A DNA stretch of 64,000 nt from Neoakkermansia glycaniphila. Lineage in GTDB: Bacteria > Verrucomicrobiota > Verrucomicrobiia > Verrucomicrobiales > Akkermansiaceae. Positions 1 through 8,616 of the stretch are shown in pieces. The notes beneath the pieces were generated by a model. The model did no database searches. It saw nothing but the letters and a program-made list of their open reading frames with translations, and was not told the origin of the DNA. Position 1 is the first letter of the stretch; each line of letters starts with the position of its first letter. The stretch is taken from positions 1-64,000 of the forward strand of contig NZ_LIGX01000021.1 of NCBI RefSeq assembly GCF_001683795.1, in the 5' to 3' direction. Made by a program: the position numbers and the translations under genes.

Positions 1-189
1 CGACAGGGCGATCATGTCGCCGCTTTCGCCTGATAAGGCGGACGCTTCACCGGCGGAAGGCCGGGTTGCGGAGCTGTTTTCGATAAGGCGGTATCCCGGA
101 GTTCCGGGCACTATATAGCTGTTTTGATGAATGTAATTCATTGCAGGGGGTGTTGGGGGTGATGAAATCCTTACGGAAGCGACTGCCAT
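1..189 (-). CDS. Possible 5' part of an unknown gene running off the left edge
   Basis: An open frame on the minus strand starts at an ATG at 189 (or an in-frame ATG at 141) and stays open to the window edge, giving 63 codons. The product is rich in Pro, Ser and Ala at first, followed by the stretch YIVPGTPGYRLIEN. I recognise no domain. A weak GAAGG lies upstream of the 189 start. The frame is short and may be chance; it is listed because the adjacent genes run in the same direction and nothing else explains the stretch. From 190 to 386 I see no gene. Confidence 0.3.
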   Translation of the reverse strand, partial: MAVASVRISSPPTPPAMNYIHQNSYIVPGTPGYRLIENSSATRPSAGEASALSGESGDMIALS

Positions 190-386
190 GAGCCACAACC
201 TTCAAGACCTTTTTCATTTAACATTTTCCCACGGCCCCGTCAATAACATTCTTTTGCCATTCCGTCGCAACTAACAAACACTATCTTCTTTTTTCAAATA
301 GATTACGTGCAAACCAACAATAAAACATGTCTACAACAAAAATATGCCGAAGCCTGCATGCTACCACTTTTTTCCCGTTTTTCCGC

Positions 387-800
387 TCATGGATCAATCC
401 ATGCTCCCTGAATCGGCATCGAGATAATGGGCATGTCCCTGCCCTTCGCATACAGGCTGATCCAATCACCGTTTTTCCGCGTGTGCAAGCCATTTTTCCA
501 ATCCACGCTGTCAGCATCGTCAGAAAATTGCGTATAAGTCCAGTCTCCGTATTGAAAGGTGACCGCCGTGTCGTGTCCAAGCATGAAGTCCCCTGCATCC
601 AGTACCAAGCCTATTCCCGGTATGATGCTCCCATACCAGGGCGTTTCCATCTGCAAGGTGATTGAGATGCCATCCGCCTCATAACGGCGGTATGATTGCA
701 CATGAAGAATCAACGAAAGCACAAGCTGCAAGCCATAAAGGACGATGGCAGCTTTGACCATGTTTTTGGCGGTTTTCGTCCGTCGGTTGGCCGGTAGCAT
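387..800 (-). CDS. Small membrane-anchored protein of unknown function
   Basis: This 137-residue protein has a basic N-terminus, one hydrophobic segment at about residues 16-36, and a polar remainder rich in Trp, Tyr and Asp. That fits an envelope protein anchored by its N-terminus. I recognise no family. It lies downstream of the M28 peptidase on the same strand with a 109-base gap. It has its own promoter-like sequence (807-834) placed so close that the transcript would begin at the ATG. The opposite frame at 327-665 is a shadow: it lacks a promoter and has less natural composition. Confidence 0.6.
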   Translation of the reverse strand: MLPANRRTKTAKNMVKAAIVLYGLQLVLSLILHVQSYRRYEADGISITLQMETPWYGSIIPGIGLVLDAGDFMLGHDTAVTFQYGDWTYTQFSDDADSVDWKNGLHTRKNGDWISLYAKGRDMPIISMPIQGAWIDP

Positions 801-806
801 GCACCT

Positions 807-834
807 ACGCTACCAAGCCTCCGAAAAAAAGCAA
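807..834 (-). promoter_or_regulatory. Sigma-70-like promoter, leaderless arrangement
   Basis: On the minus strand TTGCTT (834-829) is followed after 16 bases by TAGCGT (812-807). Only 6 bases separate the -10 box from the ATG at 800, so the expected transcription start is the A of the start codon. No Shine-Dalgarno sequence could be transcribed. Confidence 0.45.
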
Positions 835-909
835 TCCGAGCGGCAGTCTCTCCGTTTTGTACGGATGCCTTTCCGCGTCATGCGCTTCCTTGTGCAGCAA
901 CCCCGGTTC

Positions 910-1872
910 TTACATCGAGTCGCCCGGCACGAGCTGTTTGAGCAGCTGCATGACGACTTTGCCCGTCGTTTCCAAAGAGTCGGGAGAAATGATGTCCATG
1001 TTGTCCCGTTCTGTGTGCCACCAGTCGCCGTCCATAAAATCGTCGATGAGGTTCAGGGCATACACACCATTGCTGAGGAAAGGCTTGTGGTCGTCCAGAA
1101 TGGGCATTTCCGATACGCCCCACTGGGAGGAAGGCAAGTTGAGCGCCTGCACAGCCCTTTTGTATTCTTCGTAGATTCTTTGCGGCGTGTCCCACGGTAT
1201 GCGGATTTTCATCCGGTCGCGGCCCACCATGTCCAGATTGACCATCCAGAGCGGCTGCTTGTCGCCACGGCGGCCTGCATCGTATTTCGAGCCGTAGAGG
1301 CCGTCCTCTTCATTCATGTGCGGCGCAAAGGATTCTTCGCCATCGAAGAAGACGAGTTCGACCTTGCGGGTGAGATCGGGATGAGCGGCCAGTACGCGGG
1401 AGAGTTCCAGCAGCACGGCTGCGCCGGATGCACCGTCATTCGCCCCCACGAAACCGGGTATGCCTTCCTTGGTGTCGATATGGCAGGAGACGATGCCGTT
1501 CACCATCTCGTCGAAGTCGTGGCCGTTGCCGAAACGGGCCAGCAGATTCTGCATGTGAACGGGTTCTCCCGTCATGGGGTTGGTTACGGTGAAATCCATC
1601 ATCTTGCATTCCCAGCCGTTCTTCGTGAGCTGGCTGCGGATGTATTCCAATTGCGTCTTGTAAGCCTCGGATCCGGTCGGGCGGCTCCCCATTTTTACCA
1701 GTTCGTTGGTGTGCATCCAGGCATTCTGTCCGGAAAACGCCTCCGTTTCCACGAATCCCAGCTGTTCCAGCCCGGCATTCCCCGGCAAGGCATCTGCCTC
1801 GCGCTCATGGCAGGCAGCCAGACAGGAAACAAGCGCCAGCAAAGCAAGGGAACGGAACATGGCAATGGGCAT
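910..1872 (-). CDS. M28 family metallopeptidase lipoprotein (glutaminyl cyclase-like)
   Basis: This is a 320-residue putative lipoprotein of the M28 zinc aminopeptidase / glutaminyl-peptide cyclotransferase fold. A signal sequence ends in LAAC, with the lipidated Cys at about residue 21. The metal site is readable: His130, Asp145 in ANDGASG, the Glu pair at 178-179 in FFDGEE, Asp213 in NLDMVG and His285 near the C-terminus. A single catalytic domain with the WWHT ending resembles glutaminyl cyclases as much as aminopeptidases, so substrate is unsettled. The start codon directly abuts the parB stop, so the two are probably co-transcribed, although no functional link is known. Confidence 0.85.
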   Translation of the reverse strand: MPIAMFRSLALLALVSCLAACHEREADALPGNAGLEQLGFVETEAFSGQNAWMHTNELVKMGSRPTGSEAYKTQLEYIRSQLTKNGWECKMMDFTVTNPMTGEPVHMQNLLARFGNGHDFDEMVNGIVSCHIDTKEGIPGFVGANDGASGAAVLLELSRVLAAHPDLTRKVELVFFDGEESFAPHMNEEDGLYGSKYDAGRRGDKQPLWMVNLDMVGRDRMKIRIPWDTPQRIYEEYKRAVQALNLPSSQWGVSEMPILDDHKPFLSNGVYALNLIDDFMDGDWWHTERDNMDIISPDSLETTGKVVMQLLKQLVPGDSM

Positions 1873-2748
1873 TTAGAGTTCGGACGCATCCATGCCGAAG
1901 ATTTCGAGCAAACGCACCAGTTCGGAACGGTTGGAATAGGAGATTTCAATCGTGCCGTGCGCACCCTTGGCAGAGATGGTCACGGGCGTGCCGAACTGCT
2001 TCGTCAGCCTGTGGCAGTATGGTTCAAGTACAGGAGACACCGTTTTCTTGGCAGGCGCTTCTTCCTTGGGATTCAGGATATTGTGAACGATTTTCTCCGT
2101 TTGGCGCACGGTCAGTGAACGGCGTTCGATATCCTGCGCCACGCGGGTTTGCACTTCCTGATCCTTCAGCGAAAGCAGTACCTTGGCATGCCCCATGCTG
2201 ATGCCTCCGGAAACGAGCATTTCCTGGCAGGGTTCCGACAATTCGAGCAGGCGCATGATGTTGGCCACAGAGGCGCGGGATTTGCCGACGCGGCGGGAGA
2301 TTTCCTCCTGCTTCATCTTGAATTCCTTGCGCAGGCGCACATAACCGAAAGCTTCTTCGATCGGGGTCAGGTTTTCGCGCTGGAGATTTTCGATCAGGGC
2401 CATTTCCAGCACGTCGCGGTCGGAAGCTTCACGCACGATGATCGGCACGTTTTCCTTGCCGAGTTTTCCGGCGGCTCTCCAGCGGCGCTCCCCGGCAATC
2501 AGCTCGTACTTGCCGTCCACCTCGCGCACGATCAGAGGCTGGATAATGCCATGCTCCCTGATGGATTCGACCAGCTCCGCGAGCTGCTCTTCGGTGAACT
2601 GGCGGCGCGGCTGCAAGGGGCTCGGCACGACTTCGCCCAACCCCACCTGAAGCACCTGATCCTGTGCATTTGCCGCCAGCATGTTCTGCTGGGATGCAAC
2701 GGGAGTCACCAAGGTTGAAAATCCTCTGCCTAAAGCGCGCTTTGCCAT
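1873..2748 (-). CDS. parB: ParB/Spo0J family chromosome partition protein
   Basis: This 291-residue protein begins MAKRALGRGFSTL, the usual ParB opening. It carries the ParB-box motif GERRWRAA at residues 86-93 (CTP and parS contacts) and a helix-turn-helix at about 145-170, with a shorter C-terminal dimerisation region. ParB loads on parS sites as a CTP-driven clamp and works with ParA in origin segregation. No parA lies beside it, which is unusual, because parAB are normally adjacent. I saw no clear parS palindrome in the window. It is followed without gap by the M28 peptidase gene. Confidence 0.95.
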   Translation of the reverse strand: MAKRALGRGFSTLVTPVASQQNMLAANAQDQVLQVGLGEVVPSPLQPRRQFTEEQLAELVESIREHGIIQPLIVREVDGKYELIAGERRWRAAGKLGKENVPIIVREASDRDVLEMALIENLQRENLTPIEEAFGYVRLRKEFKMKQEEISRRVGKSRASVANIMRLLELSEPCQEMLVSGGISMGHAKVLLSLKDQEVQTRVAQDIERRSLTVRQTEKIVHNILNPKEEAPAKKTVSPVLEPYCHRLTKQFGTPVTISAKGAHGTIEISYSNRSELVRLLEIFGMDASEL

Positions 2749-2757
2749 AACGGCATG

Positions 2758-2786
2758 AGGTTACACAAATTCCGCGTTTCAATCAA
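2758..2786 (-). promoter_or_regulatory. parB promoter, near-leaderless
   Basis: TTGATT (2786-2781), a 17-base spacer and TAACCT (2763-2758) stand 9 bases before the parB ATG at 2748. The predicted 5' untranslated region is 0-3 bases. A weaker divergent match for coaD (TTGGAA 2827-2832, 17 bases, TAGTTC 2850-2855, then 7 bases to the ATG at 2863) shares this intergenic space. Confidence 0.45.
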
Positions 2787-2862
2787 TGACTTTTTACATT
2801 TTTTTGTCGCGGTGCGGACTTTGGACTTGGAATCACTTTTGATTTGATGTAGTTCTGAACCC

Positions 2863-3372
2863 ATGCAACGCACCGCGGTTTACGCAGGCAGCTTCGATCC
2901 CCTGACAAACGGGCACGTCTGGATGATCCGGCAAGGGGCCGCCCTCTTTGATCGGCTCATCGTCGCCGTGGGATTGAACCCCGAAAAACGGTCCACTTTC
3001 TCCGTGGACGAGCGCACGCGGATGCTCGAAGAATCCCTCAAGGGACTCGATAATGTGGAGATCAAGGAATTCAATAACCGCTTCCTCGTCGACTTCGCCA
3101 AGGAGAACGGCGCCATGGTCATGATCCGCGGCATCCGCTCCTCGCACGACTACGAGTACGAGCGTGTGATGCGCCACATCAATGCGGACATGGCTCCCCA
3201 GATCACAACCATTTTCCTGATGCCGCCCCGCTCGATTTCCGAGCTTTCCTCCTCCATGGTCAAGGGGCTCATCGGGCCCGAAGGCTGGGAAGAACAGGTG
3301 CGCCGCTATGTGCCGGGGTACGTGTTCGAACTGCTCAAGAGGAACGCAGCCTCACAGAAAGAGGACAACTGA
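2863..3372 (+). CDS. coaD: Phosphopantetheine adenylyltransferase
   Basis: CoaD transfers AMP from ATP to 4'-phosphopantetheine, the penultimate step of coenzyme A synthesis. The 169-residue length is normal. The nucleotidyltransferase motif [10 protein letters not shown] occupies residues 9-18 (the TxGH-type motif), [12 protein letters not shown] marks the substrate loop, and [10 protein letters not shown] is the conserved C-terminal ATP-site motif. It is transcribed divergently from parB. A separate CoaC decarboxylase gene lies at 35.7 kb, so two CoA steps are encoded in the window but not together. The start is fixed by the family N-terminus. Confidence 0.97.
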   Translation: MQRTAVYAGSFDPLTNGHVWMIRQGAALFDRLIVAVGLNPEKRSTFSVDERTRMLEESLKGLDNVEIKEFNNRFLVDFAKENGAMVMIRGIRSSHDYEYERVMRHINADMAPQITTIFLMPPRSISELSSSMVKGLIGPEGWEEQVRRYVPGYVFELLKRNAASQKEDN

Positions 3373-3420
3373 CCGCCATTCCGTCCTTCGGCCCCACCCG
3401 GCTCCGCCATCGTCGGCGGC

Positions 3421-4806
3421 TCACTCCTCGGCTTCCGGGATGACCGAGCCTTCGGCAAAGAGATCGTAAGCCACGGCATCCACAATCTTCACATCGGCAA
3501 ACTCACCCACGGGCAAGGCGGGATCGACCATCACGCTGCCGTCGATATCGGGAGCATCCCATTCCGAGCGGGCAACGCCCGGAGCTTCCACCAGCACGCG
3601 CAGCGTTTTGCCGATCTGCGCCTGCCCGATTTCCGAGGCAATGCGCGTCATCAGCAGCGAAGCTTCATTCCAGCGGCGCGCCTTGGTGCGGTGGTGAACC
3701 TGCGGCTTCATGCGATAGGCCAGCGTCCCTTCTTCGCGGGAATAAGTGAAGATGCCTGCACGTTCGAACCGGAATTCTTCGATGAACTCCATCAGCTGCT
3801 GATGGTCTTCCTCCGTCTCGCCGGGGAAGCCTGTAATGAATGTCGTGCGCAGGGCGAGGCCGGGAATGCCTTCGCGCATGCGGCGGATCACGTCGCGCAC
3901 GTACCGTCCGTCCGTCAGGCGGCGCATATCCGCCAGCATCCGGTCGGAAATGTGCTGCAGGGGAATGTCGATATAGCGGACGACTTTGCTGCTTTCCGCA
4001 ATGGCTTGCGTCAATTCGTCGCTCCAATGGGCGGGATGCGTGTAGAGAATGCGAATCCAGAAATCGCCTTCGATCTTGTCCAGCTCGCGGATGAGCGAAG
4101 CGAGGGATTCCCCCTTGCTCGAATCGACCCCGCTGCGCTTCGTCGCCTTCTCGCCCTTCCAGCGGTCCATGCCGAAATAGGTCGTATCCTGCGCGATGAG
4201 GTTGATCTCCTTCACGCCGGATTCCACCAGCATCTTCACCTCGCGAACCACGCTCTCCTGCGAACGGCTGCGGTGCGGGCCGCGGATCAGCGGAATGGCG
4301 CAGTAGGAGCAGGCGTGGTTGCAGCCTTCGGCAATCTTCACATAGGCGGAATGGCGCGGCGTCAGGCGGTAGCGCGGCGTATCCCACTCGGGAACGTAGG
4401 TCGGCTTTCGCGTCACATAATTCTTTCCTTCGGCCGTACCGTGGATCACGCCTTCGATCACCTCGGCAATTTTCGTCACCTGATCCACGCCGATAAAGGC
4501 ATCCACCTCGGGCAGAAGGTCCGGCAGCTCCTTCGAAAACCGCTGCGACATGCATCCGGCCACGATCAGCTTCTGGTTCTTCGGAGCCTCGCCGTTCTCA
4601 CGGGCGCGCGCCGCACCGAGAATCGTATCGATGGATTCCTGCTTGGCCTTGTCAATGAAGGCACAGGTATTGATGACGACGACATCGGCCAGATCCTGCT
4701 CGGGAGTCATGACCATGCCGGCATTGCGAAGATGTCCGGCCATGATTTCCGAATCAATGAGATTTTTGGGGCAGCCGAGCGAAATGAGACCTACGGAGAC
4801 GGGCAT
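3421..4806 (-). CDS. rimO: Ribosomal protein S12 methylthiotransferase RimO
   Basis: RimO is a radical-SAM enzyme that methylthiolates an aspartate of ribosomal protein S12. The 461-residue protein has the MTTase N-terminal domain with iron-sulfur cysteines at 12, 48 and 85, the second cluster in CNHACSYC (Cys162, 166, 169), and a C-terminal TRAM domain. The opening SLGCPKNLIDSE favours RimO over the related tRNA enzyme MiaB. A Lys- and Ser-rich loop of about 20 residues (near position 220) looks like a lineage insert. It lies 46 bases downstream of the NfeD protease gene, probably in the same transcript. Confidence 0.95.
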   Translation of the reverse strand: MPVSVGLISLGCPKNLIDSEIMAGHLRNAGMVMTPEQDLADVVVINTCAFIDKAKQESIDTILGAARARENGEAPKNQKLIVAGCMSQRFSKELPDLLPEVDAFIGVDQVTKIAEVIEGVIHGTAEGKNYVTRKPTYVPEWDTPRYRLTPRHSAYVKIAEGCNHACSYCAIPLIRGPHRSRSQESVVREVKMLVESGVKEINLIAQDTTYFGMDRWKGEKATKRSGVDSSKGESLASLIRELDKIEGDFWIRILYTHPAHWSDELTQAIAESSKVVRYIDIPLQHISDRMLADMRRLTDGRYVRDVIRRMREGIPGLALRTTFITGFPGETEEDHQQLMEFIEEFRFERAGIFTYSREEGTLAYRMKPQVHHRTKARRWNEASLLMTRIASEIGQAQIGKTLRVLVEAPGVARSEWDAPDIDGSVMVDPALPVGEFADVKIVDAVAYDLFAEGSVIPEAEE

Positions 4807-4852
4807 AAGATTGAATGAATGGGATGACTGATAATGATTGAATAAAGAAAAA

Positions 4853-6286
4853 TTACTTCGATTCCCCGTCCAGCTCCACCGGAGCGACGAGCAGGCCGAA
4901 TGCCGAATGGCCGACCACGCACACGGGAGTGCCGATCGGGATCACGCCGCCGATCGAGGAGACTTCGCACAGCTTGCCGTCGATCAACGCCTTGCCGGAA
5001 GGTTTCAGCTCCGTCGTCGTCACGCCGATCGTATCGACCGCGACTTCATCAAGAGTCACTGCGGATCCGGCAGGGCCTCCGCTCGCCGTCGCATTGCTCA
5101 AGCGGTTGAAAAGAGGAAGATCCGGCAGATAACGCATCAGCAGCAGAATCACCACGGCACCGCCTACGCAGCCGAGAGCAAGCTTGAAGGCAGGCCCGGC
5201 AGCCACGCCAGCATAATCGCTCCATCCGGCGGAAGGATTATCCAGAAGATGCTCCACATCGATCGTACTCAGCATGCCGCCAAACAGCGCGACCAACACG
5301 CAAACCACCCCGGCGATGCCGAAGACGATGAAACTTCCGCCCGTGGCGAACTCGACGATAATCAGGGCGATACCCAGCACGAACAACGCCACCATTTCAT
5401 ACCCGGCCAGATTGCCCGCCACATTGTTCCCGAAGAAGAACAGCGAAAAGGCCACAATCGCCGCAATGCCGCCGATCCCGAAACCCGGTGTCTTGAACTC
5501 GATAAAAATGCCCGCCATGCCGATCAGAATCAGCAGAGGAGAAATCATGGCCAGCCACATCGCAATCTGCTCGAAACCCGTCGGCTCCGCATTCACCACG
5601 GGATTGCTGTTATTCTCCTGCTTGAGCAGATCTTCCACGGACTTCGCAATCCCTGCGGCAAGAATCGGCTTGCCCTGCTCGTCCTTCGACACGGCCTCCT
5701 CGCCCGTCAGCGTCAGCAGCGCATCGGGTTCCACCGTCACCTCGCCGAACTTGCGCTCCTCCTTGGAAGGAATCATCATCGCACGGATCACGGCGGGGTT
5801 ATGCCCCTTCTTCGTCACCACCGAACGCACAAACGAATCGAACGCACTCTCCACCTTGCGGCGCATCATCGGCTCGATCTCCTCGCCGTCGCCGGACACG
5901 ATCCCGGCCGCCCCGATGGAGGAAACAGGCGCCATGTAAATCCTGTCGCAGGCGGAAGCCACCAGCGCGCCAGCCGAAATCGCATGCGTATTGACGAAAG
6001 CGTATGCCGGGATATGCAGCTGCTGCATCGTCTTCATCATCAGATCACTCGTCTCCCATGCAAGGCCGCCGGGCGTATTCAGCTCGAACACGACGGCCCG
6101 CGCACCCTCACTCTCCGCACGCTCCAGCGTACGCTTCATGAACTGAAAGCTCTGCGCATTCGCCAGGGAATTCTCCCCGACCTCAATCACCACCACCTTG
6201 CCCTCATAGGACTCCTCCTTGCGGCCCTCGCAGGCAACAAGAAACATGCACAGGAGGAGCAGTAAAAAACGGACGATGCGTTCCAT
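4853..6286 (-). CDS. Long-form NfeD membrane serine protease (ClpP-class)
   Basis: This 477-residue protein has a hydrophobic N-terminus ending in a lipobox-like LVAC, then a ClpP/SppA-like protease domain. ELNTPGG and the nucleophile region AISAGALVA are readable, with Lys candidates further on. Several membrane helices follow from about residue 250 to 400, and the protein ends in an OB-fold NfeD domain. Long NfeD proteins are linked to cleavage or quality control of stomatin-like membrane proteins. No stomatin/SPFH gene is adjacent here, unlike the common nfeD-stomatin pair. The gene has a clear leaderless-type promoter and is followed by rimO. Confidence 0.88.
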   Translation of the reverse strand: MERIVRFLLLLLCMFLVACEGRKEESYEGKVVVIEVGENSLANAQSFQFMKRTLERAESEGARAVVFELNTPGGLAWETSDLMMKTMQQLHIPAYAFVNTHAISAGALVASACDRIYMAPVSSIGAAGIVSGDGEEIEPMMRRKVESAFDSFVRSVVTKKGHNPAVIRAMMIPSKEERKFGEVTVEPDALLTLTGEEAVSKDEQGKPILAAGIAKSVEDLLKQENNSNPVVNAEPTGFEQIAMWLAMISPLLILIGMAGIFIEFKTPGFGIGGIAAIVAFSLFFFGNNVAGNLAGYEMVALFVLGIALIIVEFATGGSFIVFGIAGVVCVLVALFGGMLSTIDVEHLLDNPSAGWSDYAGVAAGPAFKLALGCVGGAVVILLLMRYLPDLPLFNRLSNATASGGPAGSAVTLDEVAVDTIGVTTTELKPSGKALIDGKLCEVSSIGGVIPIGTPVCVVGHSAFGLLVAPVELDGESK

Positions 6287-6292
6287 GCCCGC

Positions 6293-6321
6293 ATGCTAGC
6301 ATCAAAAAGCCATCAAGGCAA
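6293..6321 (-). promoter_or_regulatory. NfeD gene promoter, leaderless arrangement
   Basis: TTGCCT (6321-6316), a 17-base spacer and TAGCAT (6298-6293) are followed by 6 bases and the ATG at 6286. The start codon therefore falls at the expected +1. The divergent acetyltransferase promoter lies about 55 bases away with the same geometry. Confidence 0.55.
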
Positions 6322-6374
6322 CCAAAGAAACATCCTGCATCCCGCCGCACCGCGTCAACAGACAGCCGGAAGCG

Positions 6375-6402
6375 TTGACAAGCCCCCATAACAAGCTACC
6401 AT
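6375..6402 (+). promoter_or_regulatory. Acetyltransferase promoter, leaderless arrangement
   Basis: A perfect TTGACA (6375-6380), a 16-base spacer and TACCAT (6397-6402) are followed by 6 bases and the ATG at 6409. The predicted mRNA begins at the start codon. Confidence 0.6.
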
Positions 6403-6408
6403 ACCATC

Positions 6409-6984
6409 ATGACACGAGAAGTGGACACCATGACAGCAGGCGGCATGTACACACCGCTTGATCCCGAACTGTGCGCCATGCGCTCCCGGTGCCGCACCCT
6501 GACGCGCCGCTACGCCCAAACCTCGGAAGACGACATGGGAGAACGCCGCCGCATCCTTGCGGAACTCCTCGGCACCGTCGGCGAAGGAGCCTACATCGAA
6601 CCGGCCATCCGTTGCGACTACGGCTTCAACATCCACGTCGGCAACAGCTTCTACGCCAACTTCGACTGCGTCATCCTCGACATCTGCCCTGTCCGCATCG
6701 GAGACCGCGTCATGCTCGGACCGGGAGTCCACATCTACACAGCCTGCCATCCTCTCGACCCAGCGGAACGCTCGTCCGGCAGGGAATACGGCAAACCCGT
6801 CACCATCGGAAACGACGTCTGGCTGGGCGGCCGCTGCATCATCAACCCCGGCGTCACCATCGGAAACGGCGTAGTCGTCGCCTCCGGAGCCGTCGTCACT
6901 CGAGACGTGCCAGACCTCTGCGTCGTCGCCGGATCGCCTGCCCGCATCATCAAGCGCATCGAACCTTCCCATACACCCGCCTGA
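6409..6984 (+). CDS. Sugar O-acetyltransferase (maltose/galactoside acetyltransferase family)
   Basis: This 191-residue enzyme of the left-handed beta-helix family should transfer acetyl from acetyl-CoA to a sugar hydroxyl. An N-terminal helical segment (about 15-60) precedes hexapeptide repeats. The catalytic His is in ACHPLD (His114), and the family ending GNDVWLGG ... [21 protein letters not shown] ... AGSPARIIK is spread through the C-terminal half. Members accept maltose, galactosides or other glycosides, so the natural substrate cannot be read. Another possible start is the ATG 18 bases downstream, but the promoter spacing favours the first. Confidence 0.9.
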   Translation: MTREVDTMTAGGMYTPLDPELCAMRSRCRTLTRRYAQTSEDDMGERRRILAELLGTVGEGAYIEPAIRCDYGFNIHVGNSFYANFDCVILDICPVRIGDRVMLGPGVHIYTACHPLDPAERSSGREYGKPVTIGNDVWLGGRCIINPGVTIGNGVVVASGAVVTRDVPDLCVVAGSPARIIKRIEPSHTPA

Positions 6985-7012
6985 CCATACTCAAAACGGA
7001 GCCTCTTTTTGT

Positions 7013-7041
7013 TTGCCCCTTCAACCGGCATCTGATATACT
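7013..7041 (+). promoter_or_regulatory. Promoter of the Nnr gene
   Basis: TTGCCC (7013-7018), a 17-base spacer and TATACT (7036-7041) stand 17 bases before the ATG at 7059, giving a leader of about 10 bases. The leader (CAATCAAACGAAAAAAT) is A-rich and has no Shine-Dalgarno sequence. Confidence 0.5.
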
Positions 7042-7058
7042 CAATCAAACGAAAAAAT

Positions 7059-8606
7059 ATGAAACTCGCCACATGCGCCCAGATCCGCGAAGCCGAAACC
7101 CGCGCCATTGATGCAGGCGTCTCCGCCTACACCCTCATGGAAACCGCCGCTTCCGGCATTGCGGATGCCATCATCCAGCAAACCGATGCCCGGAACGAGG
7201 AAATCTTCTGCATCGCCTACATCGGCAAAGGCAACAACGCCGGGGATGCCCTCAGCGTCCTCCGCAGACTCATGGCGCACGGTTGGAACGTCCACATCCG
7301 CGCCGCCTACTCAGCCGAAGACATGGAAGGCCTGTGCCAGCTGCAATGGGAAAAATTCCACGATGCCGAAGCCTCCACCCTCACCACGGAACTCGACGTC
7401 ACCGCCGAACCCACCCTCCTCCGCCGAAAACTCGCCGACATCCCGCGCATGCCCATCGTCATCCTCGACGGCCTCCTCGGATCCGGAGTCGACGGCCCCC
7501 TGAAACCGGCCATCGCGGAACTCGTACAGGAAATCAACGAACTCCGGCGCACTTGCAGCAACGCCACCGTCTGGGCCATCGACATCCCCACGGGAGTCCA
7601 CCCGGACACGGGAGAAATCGGAGAAAACGCCGTACAGGCCGACTACACCGCCGCCATCGGCTGCATCAAACCCGGACTCATCGCCGACACGGCCACCTCG
7701 CACGTCGGCCGCCTCGTCCCCGTCCCCCTCAACGATCTGGACATCCAGCCGGAATACAGCGATGAAGTCATCGACTCGCCCATGCTCTCCCGACTCCTCG
7801 TCCGCCGCCCCTACGAACTCTACAAAAACAAGGCGGGAAGAGTGGCCGTCATCGCCGGATCCATCGGCATGCTCGGAGCTGCCCAGCTCTGCACCGAAGC
7901 AGCCTTGCGTGCGGGAGTCGGCCTCGTCGTCCTCTACTGCCTGCCGGAAACCTACCCGCTGCTTGCCGCCCGCGTCTCGCCCGAAATCATGGTCAAGCAG
8001 GTGCAAACATACAAAAACATCGACGAAGACGATGCCCAGGCCCTCCTCATCGGCCCCGGCCTCGGCCAGCTCGACAACGCCAACCAGCTCGCCCTCCATG
8101 CCCTCGTCTCCTGCTTCGACGGCACCGTCGTCCTCGATGCGGACGGCATCAACCTGGCCGCAGAACGCAGCTGGCGCTTCGAGAAAAACCACATCCTCAC
8201 CCCCCACCCCGGCGAAATGAGAAGGCTCCTGCCCTCAGCAGGCATGAACACTCCCCGCAAGGAACTTGTCAACAGCTTCCTGTACAACCACGACGCCACA
8301 CTCGTCCTCAAAGGCGCACGCACCATCATCGGCCAGCGCAGGCAAGGCATGCTCTACAACAGCACGGGAGGCCCCTCCATGGCCAAGGGCGGACAAGGCG
8401 ACGTCCTCGCCGGAATCTGTGCCGGACTGGCGGCACAGGGCATGATGCCGCGGGATGCCGCCGCACTCGCCGTCTACCTCTGCGGCCGAGCCTCCGAACT
8501 CGCCGTCAGCCGGGGCTGCAGCGGACACGAGCGCGCCCTCACCGCAGGAGACACGCTCCGCCACCTCGGCGCAGCCATGCAATCCACCGCCGACCTCTGC
8601 TACTGA
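7059..8606 (+). CDS. nnr: Bifunctional NAD(P)H-hydrate epimerase / ADP-dependent dehydratase
   Basis: Nnr repairs damaged NAD(P)H hydrate: the N-terminal YjeF_N domain epimerises it and the C-terminal ribokinase-like domain dehydrates it with a nucleotide. The 515-residue length is normal for the fused form. GKGNNAGDA is the epimerase loop (usually GNNGGD). GPGLG, LDADGIN, LTPHPGEM and the GGQGDVLAG anion-hole motif (about residues 445-452) mark the kinase-like half. The frame is open well upstream, but the start MKLATCAQIREAE matches the family and follows a promoter. radC begins 10 bases downstream. Confidence 0.95.
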   Translation: MKLATCAQIREAETRAIDAGVSAYTLMETAASGIADAIIQQTDARNEEIFCIAYIGKGNNAGDALSVLRRLMAHGWNVHIRAAYSAEDMEGLCQLQWEKFHDAEASTLTTELDVTAEPTLLRRKLADIPRMPIVILDGLLGSGVDGPLKPAIAELVQEINELRRTCSNATVWAIDIPTGVHPDTGEIGENAVQADYTAAIGCIKPGLIADTATSHVGRLVPVPLNDLDIQPEYSDEVIDSPMLSRLLVRRPYELYKNKAGRVAVIAGSIGMLGAAQLCTEAALRAGVGLVVLYCLPETYPLLAARVSPEIMVKQVQTYKNIDEDDAQALLIGPGLGQLDNANQLALHALVSCFDGTVVLDADGINLAAERSWRFEKNHILTPHPGEMRRLLPSAGMNTPRKELVNSFLYNHDATLVLKGARTIIGQRRQGMLYNSTGGPSMAKGGQGDVLAGICAGLAAQGMMPRDAAALAVYLCGRASELAVSRGCSGHERALTAGDTLRHLGAAMQSTADLCY

Positions 8607-8616
8607 CCCGCCCGCC

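Noticed and set aside
6471..7058. An in-frame upstream extension of the Nnr gene overlapping the acetyltransferase
   Set aside because: The extension is Arg/His-rich nonsense; the family start MKLATCAQIREAE with its own promoter at 7013-7041 is clearly the true one.
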